From: Favolaschia claudopus
Taxonomy: Eukaryota > Basidiomycota > Agaricomycetes > Agaricales > Mycenaceae
NCBI GenBank assembly: GCA_037176885.1
Contig: JAWWNJ010000026.1
Span: forward strand, 1,426,001 to 1,490,000
Direction of reading: 5' to 3'
DNA: 64,000 nucleotides
A program made the translations under genes and the position numbers. Under the pieces are notes generated by a model that saw nothing but the letters and a program-made list of their open reading frames with translations, was not told where the DNA came from and did no database searches. How positions within the stretch are numbered: the stretch's first letter is position 1; each line of letters starts with the position of its first letter. Below are positions 1-10,121 of the stretch, in pieces.

Positions 1-1677
1 ACGCCAAAAAGAATTTTGACGTCTTCCTGGATAACGAGGAGCGATTCGTCATAAGTATCAATTCAAAACCATCACAAGATATCCCACATTCCATGGATCA
101 ACGTAGCATCTATGAAGCGGATACTAGTAGTAGCAGAGCTTGGGATATTTTCAACGGGTTAAGTCGTCGAGTACGTTCCTACATTAAATCCTGAAACGTT
201 TCAACTGAGCGATATTATCAAGGTCTTGAGCACAGCAAATCGCGTCTTGCACAGTCAGTTTGCTGCTTGGTTCTGGGATTCTGCACGCCGATAAAACTGA
301 TCACAATTCAGAGGATGCGATTGAAAGACTTCCAGCAGACATCGAGGCAATCACGTCACCTTCATTTTTTTCAGATTTCGTTCCTTCGTCAGTTCCGGAT
401 CCAGAACTTCGGCAGACAATGAATCACCCATTTCCCTTCGACGCGAGTATGTATGGCGAACAATTCCAAACAGGAGGCAATCGCTGGGTGCCGTAGCAAC
501 GCAGATCGAGGCGGATCTCGAATTAAGATATCTGACCCACAGGAAGATCGCTCGAGCCGATGTATACAATGCTCACCGCTGCACTGGTTATATTCGCGAA
601 GAAGTCACTCTTGCTAGTAGTCTCGCAAATAGCGCAGTCGTCATTCACGATGCTCCGAGTCCGCTAGAAGTGTGTCCTATCTGCCGGCAGCCCGTTGAGT
701 TTCCCGAGAGCGTTCCTGTTCGTTGTATATGTGGTGATCTCGGTGGGCATATCTTCTCTAGGTCATGTATTATGCTTATCCCCGTCGTAGACTCCGGTCC
801 CCATCCAATGGTTCAGTGTCAGAAATGTACTTTTTGGAGCCACGTCCATTGTGTGGGCTACTCTCAAGAGTTTGTTTGCTTCTCATGTTAGTTATCGAGG
901 CACGAGACTGTCGCACTTCTAGAACTAAATTCTGTCAGGTTCTTCAAGTGTTCCAGAAGTCCCTCCCCTGGAATCAATCACGCCGGGCCGCTCGAGGGAA
1001 ATGCCCTCGGATGCTGTTGATACTGCTAACCGCTCCTTTGATGAGCGGACGACCGTTATTGAACCGGCGCCAACTGTGGGTCTCAACCATTTTTACTGAC
1101 ATTCTTTGGATAACATGTTAACTTCAGGCCGAAATGTCATACTCTCGAGCATCGGGTTCACCGGTGACACCATTCATCCCTCCAATGATGACTCCCACCG
1201 TCTCCTCCCCTCTATCTGAAGCCTCGATCTCTTCGCCATTTATTCCTCCCATTTCCCTCGATGATGAACTTCGCTGGCCGTCCTTTCTAAACCCCACAAG
1301 CGGTGTCGCTGTTCAGGTGAATTCAATTTGCTACACATGCAGAATCCGTGGAGTGGTTCGTTTCAAAGTCAGTTTCCCTCTCTTGTTGCTAATATTGTCA
1401 TTTAGATCTGTGACGGACACCAGAACGTGCGTGGGCAATGCAACACATGTGTCAGTTTGCGCCTTGAATGTCTTGGGTTCGGGACCGAGTGGCCACACTG
1501 GCTTCACGTAGGTAATTCCAGACCAGATACCAGGTTGGAACTGACTTTGTGTTCGTTTTCGCATTGTACAATTTGCAGAATGACAGACAAATGGATGAGG
1601 TACGCGATAAAATCGAGGCTTTTATAGCTGTTCGCCCGATGAACGAACGGATGACAACCCGGCCAACGCTACGATGA
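1..1677 (+). CDS. PHD-like finger / Zn2Cys6 protein, 5' partial
   Basis: The gene enters from the left edge. The clearest coding exon ends with a PHD-like finger at about 670-886 plus 939-940: CPIC, CICGD, then VQCQKC, WSHVHC and FVCFSC, the usual Cys4-His-Cys3 layout of a PHD reader. The last Cys codon is split by an intron at 887-938 (GTTAGT...CAG). A Ser/Pro-rich exon follows. In one reading it stops at 1099; in the other, an intron at 1076-1127 (GTGGGT...TTCAG, phase 0) carries the frame into an ATG at 1134 and a Zn(II)2Cys6 cluster (CYTC, CDG, CNTC, LEC) with introns at 1368-1405 and 1508-1578. The tail after the cluster (DKIEAFIA) resembles basidiomycete Zn2Cys6 regulators. Upstream of 375 the splicing is unclear. 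It may be one gene or two abutting genes (1-1099 and 1134-1677). The linker between the second and third zinc Cys looks long for the family. Confidence 0.5.
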
Positions 1678-3088
1678 GCATACCATATGACTACGAGTAT
1701 GTCTTCGCCCTCAGCCGAATCCAGCATTGCTCCAGCACGTCTGCAGTGGTTGTTTAGTAATTGTATATATAACTTTTGACGAAAAACTGAAGCGAGCTCA
1801 AACCTCGTTTGTTGGCTCGGTAGCACTTTCAGAGCCGTGAGTGGGTTTAGCAACTCCGCAGCGAAGTTGAGGGTCATGAGCAAGCCGTCACTGGCAAACT
1901 CCGACACAGAAGCACACGTGATCGTGGAGACCTCTCCAGGCTCTTCTTCGCTGCCACAACATCCAGCATTCCCTGACTTCCCGTGCCTCAGCCATAGCCC
2001 AGTTTCCAGCTGCATCGTAGTTCGAACCTCACTGCGCACGCTGCGAATCCTGTGATAGCATCAGCAAATCTTCTGAGCTCAAAGTCGCTGAACCCAAACG
2101 TCTGAAGTCTCCGAAACTGATTGTGTTCTGGGGCGAGAACTATTCAGAATATTTTCGATGTACGTCGACTGATTCCTACATGATGGGTGATTTTCGTGCT
2201 GGGCCATAGGAGTATGTTTGTGGCGTAACAGCGTCATTGCGACATACAGGACATACATAGTCTGTAACTTACCGCGCCACCGGCCCTAGGAGGGTCGACT
2301 TATTATATAATCATCTCGTTTGGCAATTTGTTCCCACGACGCTTCCTCGCCCTTTCTACCGCACGAGTGCGTGCCCATTTTTGCATAGTTTTTGTAGTAA
2401 TATGCATTCGAAACCATTTCTTTACACTCCCCGGAGGCTACACTCCTCAGGACCTGGGTAGGTAGTCTAAATACGAGACGCCGCGAGGTTGGCCGTCATT
2501 GGCCGCCGGCCAATGCATCAAACCGAAACTCACCCATCTCGACAGCTCTCGACTCGCGTCAAGTTGGCAAAATGTTCCATTGAGGAGTCTTGTAAGGATG
2601 GCGTCTAAATTACGCGCAAAGACGCGTCGAAAACTGCGCAAGTGAATCCGAGAAATTTGAGATTACATAATAAGCGGACCGTCCTGTCAATGCACCGTGG
2701 GAAGCGACAGACTAATATATAACAACCGCAGGCACGAGGACTTTTTTGTTTTTATTGTCTGTTTATAAGAGACTAGGACATACAGGAGAATTGATTTGAA
2801 AGTGCATCCTTCCTTCCTTCACCGATGGCAATATTCACCAGGGCGGATCTAGCCACCCGAAACTCAACACAGCGGATTTTATTGTATTTTTCCGAGGCCG
2901 AGCAGAAACCTCTATGTCACAGTATCGAGTATTCTCTGTCGCTTTCACCGACATCGCCCCTAACCTTCTGGCATTTTATATTCACCGATCGCCGGTTCCC
3001 ATCTCCAACCAAGAATCCAGTTAACCCCTCGACGAATCCTACAAAACTCGTGGCCATCTGGATCCATCACCTCACTCTTCCACCCACC
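1678..3088. other. intergenic, no gene recognised
   Basis: Short ORFs lie on both strands with no recognisable domain or splice-linked continuation. A minus-strand ORF of 195 codons overlaps the zinc-cluster exons and looks like a shadow. An AT-rich TATATATAA-like stretch lies near 1765. Promoter elements for the gene at 3089 probably lie in the last few hundred bases. Confidence 0.5.
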
Positions 3089-4575
3089 ATGACGTCCAGT
3101 GGCCCTCCTCCGGAATTGCTCAAGAGCATCACTCGGTTCATCCTTGGTGCCTACGTGCGGAGCGCGATCGCAACCTAATGTTATTGAACTCATACTTCGC
3201 CCACTCCAGGACCTGGGAATATGCGGAGACCTTCTCCTCCAAGGAGCTCTCTTCGCCCAATTCGCTCACTTCGCTTCCTTGTATCACCGCGACATCGTCT
3301 CCATCCGCGCTTTCGTGTGGGGCCTCATGGTTCTGACGACGTTCAAAACGGTACAATGCCTGTGAGGAATCGCCACATTCATCGTGTTCCTCCTTTCCTT
3401 GCGCTCAAGTATACGCTCTAATCAGGGTATTAATGTGGAACCAAAACGTGAAGCACTTCGCCGATGTAATGACGGCGGGAAACATGTTCAAAACGGATTG
3501 GTATCTCGAATTCAACATCGGCTTCAGTGGACTTTTGTCCATATATGTTCAGGCATTCTTCGTTCAGCGTCTTTGGGTGCGTGGCAATTCTTCTTCTCAT
3601 TTATGTCTTTTCTGTATTGATTGATACACTCAATTCAGGTGCTATCGAAGAATCTCTATCTCATCGGCGGGATTCTGACTGTCTTCGTCCTCGCTCTCAT
3701 TGCCGCGTTAATTGCCGTGGGTTTCAAATTTTGCCATTCCTTTGCTTTGCGTCTCATCCATCGGCAGGCTGGCTTCACTCTGCAGTTGAACGACAACAAG
3801 CGGTCCGAGTGGAGTACGTCGAAATTCATTCTGCTGATCGTTGCGGCACTAATGTCACAATTAGCCTCCGCTCATCTCGGTATTACCGTCGCAGGCGACC
3901 TTCTGCTGACCGGAAGCACGGTTTTCTATCTTTTGGTGAGCCATTATTGGTTGATTTGTAGCGCAATCACTAATCGCTAAATGGTAGCGTCATTCGAAAG
4001 AGGTGCTTCCTGAAACTGCAGGCATGCTTAAAGCCATTCTGAGGCTGACTCTCCAGGTTTGTCATCGATCTCATTTCTTCTCGAGGTACTTCAAATCATC
4101 GCTCATCGGCATCTACCTTGAATTTCAGTCCGCTGCCCCCGCAGCCATCTGCGCTCTCATCAACCTCATTGTCAACCAAATTCTCGGTGCCTCCGGTGAC
4201 GGACTCAACGGCATGACCTCTGTCGCTATCATCTGCAGCGTTATCCTCCCGAAACTCTACGCGGTCTCCGCCATGTGGACGCTCAATTCGCGTAAAGCCA
4301 TCCGTCTGGCGCGCTCGAACGGCCATACCACCAGCAGTAACGAAGCACGGACGGCCATTGGTTTCAGCGGTGGCAGGAGGGGGACACACAATGTTGAGTT
4401 GGGGAATATGAATGTGAATGTGAATATGTCCGGGACGAGGACGGTGCCGATCCAGGTTAGGACACAGGTGCAGACGGTGCAGCATTCAGATGTTGAGTCG
4501 GATGTGTATACGCCGAAGGCGGGTGCAGATGATTTTAGTGAGCATGCGGTTGGTCGGGGGAAGGACATCGATTAG
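3089..4575 (+). CDS. DUF6534-type seven-helix membrane protein
   Basis: Seven phase-consistent exons can be joined, with introns at 3155-3209, 3362-3425, 3577-3638, 3717-3767, 3936-3987 and 4057-4128, all GT-AG and 50-72 bp. The protein starts MTSSGPPPELL, reaches the family's LGAY turn and first helix (GALFAQFAHF), and then shows a row of hydrophobic helices ending in ICALINLIVNQI and VILPKLYAVSAMWTLNSR, the typical last-helix signature (KLY...LNSR). A charged, low-complexity cytoplasmic tail of about 90 residues follows. This family is expanded in Agaricomycetes and has no established biochemical role; a plasma-membrane position is expected from the helices. A second member lies at 59971-61843 on the other strand. 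The start codon is chosen because Met-3089 sits just before the conserved N-terminal helix. Confidence 0.85.
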
Positions 4576-5518
4576 GAGGTTGACAATGAGCTGAGATTTG
4601 GAATCTATTATTGCGAAGATAAAATCTATTCGAAACTTATCGGAATCTAAGGCGACGATGCATGGAAAGGATTCGATAAGTTTGTGTCTCGAGTCATTGC
4701 GCACTGTATTATAATTTTTTCTCACTGAAGATGATTCTGTTTGATATGGGATTCTCATAAGCTCTAGAACGAGAGAAATAACTTGAAGCAAAAGGGACAC
4801 AAGAAATGGGTGGAATACTTGGCCCCTCAGCAATGGTGCTTCCCGCAGGCGTTTCATCCACGACAATACGGACAACCTCCCTCCTGATACATTACGCCAA
4901 ATCCTCCTCAACCTTCCTCCTCGTTAGCAAAGTCCTTCTCAGACAGTCAGACTCTCATTTTTTGCCTCTCAAGGTTTAAAGAATCGGTTCGAACGTGGCC
5001 GCGGAACGGAACTAAACCAGACGTATTCAGCGTTCAGGTTTAGCCATTCCCTGACTCCAAAAATCAAGGTTAATGTTCGAACGCCGAACGGGAAATCCCG
5101 CTCGGCGCATCAGCCGTGGCGGCAAACTTTCGCATCACTCCCAACAAGGCGGCATGATCATGTCTTGGTCACCGAAAGTCGGAACATGGCATGGCAACTT
5201 CGGCAATCACCCTATCTCATCCAAACGCGCGAAGAGACATAGCACGGTTCGGTATACGTCGGGTCAGCCGAAAGGTCGCTTTTTCCGGTGTAGACATGTT
5301 CTCCCCCGCGCACACTACTTATTCGATTACGTCCGGCAGACACCGGCGATAGCTCGGCATCATACTTTGTTTCAACCATGAGCTGGTCAGACCTTATCTA
5401 TACTCAAAATGTGTAGGACATCGAGCAACAGACGATGACAAAAGTTCTGTACTGTATCTCTACTCATTCTATGACGAAATCTATTTTGAATTTGTTTCGG
5501 GCTGCATATCGGCCAAGT
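4576..5518. other. intergenic between two convergent genes, nothing recognised
   Basis: This holds the 3' flanks of the DUF6534 gene (+) and the terpene synthase (-). Only short ORFs without domain resemblance are seen. No tRNA-like fold was spotted. Confidence 0.5.
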
Positions 5519-6719
5519 TCATTTCTGCCGGCGAATAAGCGGAACAACCCAATTTGTATCAGCCGGGTTCCGGCCCCCGGGGAAATACCTCCGACAGTCA
5601 AGACTCCACTCGTAATTTGCTGTCACCCAGCTGGTGATCCCCGCCACGTACATCCTTATCGCGTTGCGCGTCGTCACCGAACCACAAGCCGGGAGATCAT
5701 GAATAGCAATGCGGCAAAATTCGTCCACCATCTTTTGATACAGAATTTCAACAAAACTGATCGCCTCTTGGATGGATAAATTGTTCTCGTGCATAACGAT
5801 AACGACGGCATTGTGTAAGTCGCCCCGGGCGTATTCGACGTTGAAGGATAGGATATCCTGAGATTAAAATTGTCAGCACGTCCCGACAGTTATTAAGTAA
5901 TATTAATGAAGACGAACATTTCCGATGCAGATCATGTCGAGGCCAAGCGTCTCCAGCCTTCGAAGGTGTTCGTCCCGCAGAATCTCGTCGGGGACTTCGG
6001 TGCAGAGGAGGTGGAGGTCGAAGCAGCAAATCACACCCCCAGTGTCGCGCCGTATTGCGAGGTAGGAGTCGAGGCTTCTAATTTTGTTTGCTTCTCTATC
6101 CTCCGCTTCTGCAATGACCGCTTTCGCGTAGAGATCATAATTGAGCACAAATCTTTCCATGACATTCTGCCGAGAGACTTTGTGGAGGCGTTCAGAGAAA
6201 CTGAGGTGAGGTCAAGTTAGAGACGTGGTAAAGAATCGTTTCAACTCCAAGGTTTAGAGAGTAGACACACCTTCTATGCAGCTCGCCAATAGGATTCTCT
6301 CCGATTGGGCGCGGCTTGTCATGATTCCTTCAAAGCACTTAGAATTCAAACGATAGGGAAAAAGTAAAATCCAACACAGACTTCAGTGCGTCCGTCGCGA
6401 TTGCGAACACCGCTTTCACTTCATTGACGCCCAAGTCGTCCGTTGTATCATCCATAATGAACAGTAGCGAAAGAAAGTCGCAGCAGACTCTGTACTTTTC
6501 GGCATCCGAAACATGAACGTGAGCGATAGACGCAAGCTCGCCGAAATTCGATGCCTCGAATTTTTTCCTTAACGGTGCAGAGAGGACTCCTAGACTTTCG
6601 ATCCAGGCTTGCGTTTCCAGTGGTATGGTTTGAGCCAAATGGCTGCGAATACTAGGAAATGGCCATCGAGCATGGAGGTCGGGGAGAATGAGAGAGGATT
6701 GGACGGACGGGCTGGGCAT
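5519..6719 (-). CDS. sesquiterpene synthase (class I terpene cyclase)
   Basis: It ionises farnesyl diphosphate and cyclises it to a sesquiterpene in the cytosol; the product cannot be told from sequence. Four exons (6719-6382, 6327-6271, 6200-5918, 5857-5519) give 338 residues, normal for agaricomycete enzymes. Introns are 54, 70 and 60 bp and all phases agree. The Asp-rich metal-binding motif is DDTTDD at residues 90-95, the second metal site (NSE type) is N226, S230 and E234 in NDILSFNVE, spanning an intron, and the C-terminal RY pair is R316-Y317. ILPDLHARWPF near the N-terminus and RSLDSYLAIRRDT before helix G are also typical. The start at 6719 is preferred over the in-frame ATG at 6752 because MPSPSV directly precedes the family's LPDL motif. 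No motif is missing, so the enzyme looks functional. No P450 or other tailoring gene lies beside it. Confidence 0.9.
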
Positions 6720-8154
6720 TTTCTTTGCTGAGGTACACTCTGGTGGTCTCAAATATTTATACAGTACCCTAATGGACAGTGAGACAATTGGGATTAACTT
6801 ATTGCATCACTCTTCAAGTATGAACCGAGTTATGACTTGAATCGGGTAGACCAGGGACCACACACATCTCCAAGTCGAGGAAAGATCTGAATCCGGGTTC
6901 GCTGTCAGTCGCCGGAAGCCAACGGGCACAGCTGGACAGTGACTTCGATACTAGGAAATTCCCGAAATTGAACAGTAGCCGCCGGGCCGATAGGTTTTAG
7001 AGCGGTATAGAGAAGGCTTGAGCATTGGATTTGGCTTGAAACTGATTCGGTTGTTTGCCTTTCGGGTCTGCAACTGGCCTTACAAATGTACCTTGAAGTA
7101 CCAGAGTCCGGACACCGCATTTCCGCATGGATTATAGCAGCAGAGGACTCCCAACTTTCAGTTTGAATATATTGATATGCTGAAAAAGTAACTCTTCTAT
7201 GCTCTAGAAGTGAACGAGGAGGGCCAGGCGAAAGTAGAGCCCAGAGGAATGGAATACCGGATGCCGTCGGAGTCGAGGAGGGTTCACAGCTGTTGAGAAT
7301 AATATGTAGGATGTCCTGCCACGTGAATCTGAAACTCACTTGAACGGTCCGTTGTGAGTCAATACTGAGTACGCGGGCTCGATGGATTAACAAAAATCAA
7401 TGAGTCCCTCTAACCCTTTGAGCTAGACAATTTCAACTTGCAGCTCTGCGACGCGGAAATCCTTGAATAACCCCAAATGCATAATGGACCTCAACCGGCG
7501 TTTCCCCCAACTAGATCAGCATCAACTAAGCGGCCAAGCCTTGAACGAGGTCAACCAGGCCGTAAAAGCGACGAACCCCTCGTGCGACTGCATTGTAATC
7601 TCCCCAATCAAGCTGAAACGACATGACAATCCCCAAAAACTCGGTTTCGCCGTGCTCGGCGGCGCACGGGCACTGGATCCGTAGCAGCTTCATCCTTATG
7701 ACAGCCCACCGACGCATCCGCGCTGGTGTGATTGATGCGAAGAGGGTGAAGCAACGACTGTTTTGGAAGCACACGAAACTGGGAACGCACGAAACTCCGG
7801 TTGTCACTTTCTCCTGCAAGTAATCACCACCCGGCCGATTCCCCACCGAGACAAACAATGAACGTGAGCCCCAGCATTTTTTGACCCGCTTCCTCCAGCA
7901 TCTTTCTTAGAGTCACGCGGCAAGAACCCTCTCAATGCCGTCGCCAATCTCGATGCCCCAAATGAATCACGGCCAGATACCAACCAGATACCGTTCATGG
8001 GAATAATCCCCTTCAGATATCGGGAGTATATCGATGGGAATATGTGACTTTGCGTGCTTCACTGCCGCCCTCAGATTGCGCTGAATATTTCTTCCGACTT
8101 CGACGTTCTTGGATATTTTGTACATGTAGCCCCAAGTAGCCCTCTGGTAGTCTA
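6720..8154 (-). other. unresolved short ORFs, possibly a decayed gene
   Basis: Minus-strand ORFs at 6905-7393, 7526-7858 and 7967-8239 have protein-like composition but no family was recognised, and no consistent set of splice joins links them. The upstream-most ORF runs into the inverted repeat that begins at 8155, so if a gene existed its 5' part may have been replaced or interrupted by that element. No function is proposed. Confidence 0.3.
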
Positions 8155-8472
8155 GAGTTAAGCTGTAGGGGCGAGTACGAGTCGCCTCGGAGTTTGAAAT
8201 TTTTGATGCACCCTTATGCTGCCCTACAACAAGCACCAATTCCAGTCATTACCCCTGGATATGAAAATTTCGAGTCTTGCGAGGCTCCCCAATTTTTTTG
8301 CGGATTTTAGGAGTCAGAATTTGGGTGAACTATGTCTTTCTTTCTGGCCTCTTTCTCGCTATAATTGATGGGACTGATGCAGTACTGATGACTTGGCGTT
8401 GTCAACGGCCACAAAATTTTAAACTCCGAGGCGACTCGTACTTGACTCGTACTCGCCTCTACAGCTTAACTC
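8155..8472. repeat. inverted repeat pair, possible MITE relic
   Basis: The left arm (8155-8203) reads GAGTTAAGCTGTAGGGGCG and on to AGTTTGAAATTTTT. Its reverse complement recurs at 8412-8472 with a few substitutions and an internal 11 bp duplication (GACTCGTACTT) in the right arm. About 210 bp separates the arms. No convincing target-site duplication flanks the pair. It could be an old MITE or a folded relic of another element. Confidence 0.6.
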
Positions 8473-8739
8473 CAGCCTCTCTTGTATTGAGTGATCTGAA
8501 CGACTATCTTCAGATTTCACATCCTCCATACAAGAGAGGGTGAAACGAGCCTAGCCCTCTGGCAAAATTGAGGAAAACCGCAAGAAAACCGACTGCTATA
8601 GCAAGATCTGCAGAGAAAACGCAGAAAGAGATTCGAGCCCCAAGATGAAGATGTACCAAAGCAAAGGGACAGTTTGCAAAATTGGTTCCTTGCTCACGAC
8701 AGTGGGCGTCCGAGGAAGAGAGAGGTGGCGTCACAGTAA

Positions 8740-9392
8740 CACAGGCGGCACGCCTCGTGGTTTATTTCAAAATAATCCGCGGTGGTTTATTGGACATAGA
8801 TTGGACGTTTATGCGCAATTAGGCGCCGGGGCTATGACCTCATTGATGGACTTGACACCCCAATTTTCGTTGCCAACTGATTTTGTCGGTTAGAATCCAG
8901 TGTTGAGTTTTTACTGTTTTTGAGCAGTGACCCTTTGAATCAAACCTCAAACCTTGAATTACAGTTACAGCTTCATTAAACATGTGCAGGTCTACTTAGG
9001 TCAGCTGTGCTTGTGTGTTTCACCCCAGGATTTGAGGATGCTGGTGGGTTTCCCTGCCTTTTGAGGGGTTTCCGCCTGGAAACGTCCCAACTAACTACAA
9101 GGGAGTGACGCGCAAAGTTACCCTACAGTAGGTTTTGATGGGTAAATTGCAGCATTTGGAATACTCACATAGATCCTGGAACCACTTACTTGACTGCACG
9201 TCATCCTTCATTCACAATCAGTTGAAATCAGACAAGACTGGATTATGAAAGACGCAAGATAAAAACACAAAGAACTCACGTCTGATCAATGATGTCATAG
9301 ACTGGGCGCCTAATTGCGCATAAACGGCCAATCTACGTCCAATAAACCACCGCGGATTATTTTAAAATAAACCACGGGGCGTGCCGCCTGTG
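8740..9392. mobile_element. MITE with 88 bp terminal inverted repeats, TAA target duplication (PIF/Harbinger-like)
   Basis: The left end (8740-8827) starts CACAGGCGGCACGCC and the right end (9305-9392) is its reverse complement with about four mismatches over 88 bases. Weaker inverted similarity continues inward (8833-8848 against 9283-9298). The trinucleotide TAA stands directly outside both ends (8737-8739 and 9393-9395), matching the 3 bp TWA target duplication of PIF/Harbinger transposons. The 653 bp element encodes no transposase, so it would depend on an enzyme encoded elsewhere. The superfamily call rests on duplication length and sequence only. Confidence 0.8.
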
Positions 9393-9462
9393 TAACGCTT
9401 GTGTCACGATGATGGCCAAGCAAATATAAGCACACAACACGTGTCTTGGCCGCCTCCTACCG

Positions 9463-9669
9463 GCAAGGTAGGTCGACGTACTCGTCAGATTTGTAGGAGA
9501 TGATGAGGAGGAGATGGTTTTTGGGGTGTGTGCGGGGAATGGCCGCCCTGACCAACGCGGCTGGGGCCGGGAGCGATGTTTCGTCTCCAGGCGCTCCGCG
9601 TGGGCTGCAGGCACGGCCAAACCGTACGCAAAGGACACCGAGGGTCGGAATGAGACCCAGAGCGACCCA
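9463..9669. repeat. segmental repeat A, copy 1
   Basis: This is a 207 bp segment beginning GCAAGGTAGGTCGACG and ending GAGCGACCCA. It appears identical to 9915-10121. Long open frames cross it on both strands because stop codons happen to be absent; no gene is implied. Confidence 0.9.
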
Positions 9670-9716
9670 GCGTAAAAGGAAAATGAGGGAAAGAGCCTGA
9701 GCGAAGGGTGGGTGGG

Positions 9717-9914
9717 TGACAAAAACACCGGTGATAGCACGAGGGAGGACGATGTGCTGTCGACGCCGCAGCGGACGCGAGAGCGGGAGGAGAAAAGAGA
9801 ATGACCGCTGTCATCGGTGATCGGCGATCAGCTGTCAATGACAAGTCTACTCTTACGTCACTACCTTGCCTTTCACTCAGCCGCACTCGCAAGCTCGTCA
9901 CGACTGAGCTCGCA
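9717..9914. repeat. segmental repeat B, copy 1
   Basis: This is a 198 bp segment beginning TGACAAAAACACC and ending GAGCTCGCA, apparently identical to 15062-15259. Copy 2 ends only 9 bp before the start codon of the F-box gene at 15269, so B is probably that gene's 5' leader or promoter, and this copy is displaced by duplication. Confidence 0.9.
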
Positions 9915-10121
9915 GCAAGGTAGGTCGACGTACTCGTCAGATTTGTAGGAGATGATGAGGAGGAGATGGTTTTTGGGGTGTGTGCGGGGAATGGCCGCCC
10001 TGACCAACGCGGCTGGGGCCGGGAGCGATGTTTCGTCTCCAGGCGCTCCGCGTGGGCTGCAGGCACGGCCAAACCGTACGCAAAGGACACCGAGGGTCGG
10101 AATGAGACCCAGAGCGACCCA
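9915..10121. repeat. segmental repeat A, copy 2
   Basis: It abuts copy 1 of repeat B with no intervening base and appears identical to 9463-9669. The order along the DNA is A1, 47 bp, B1, A2, 4.9 kb, B2. Confidence 0.9.

Noticed and set aside
1452..2039. 195-codon minus-strand ORF
   Set aside because: It overlaps the well-supported zinc-cluster exons on the opposite strand and has no recognisable content.
4984..5010. tRNA T-arm-like GGTTCGAACG
   Set aside because: No matching acceptor, D or anticodon stems could be folded around it.
5519..8240. Terpenoid biosynthetic gene cluster
   Set aside because: Neighbouring frames show no P450, oxidoreductase, transporter or regulator signatures; only the synthase itself is supported.
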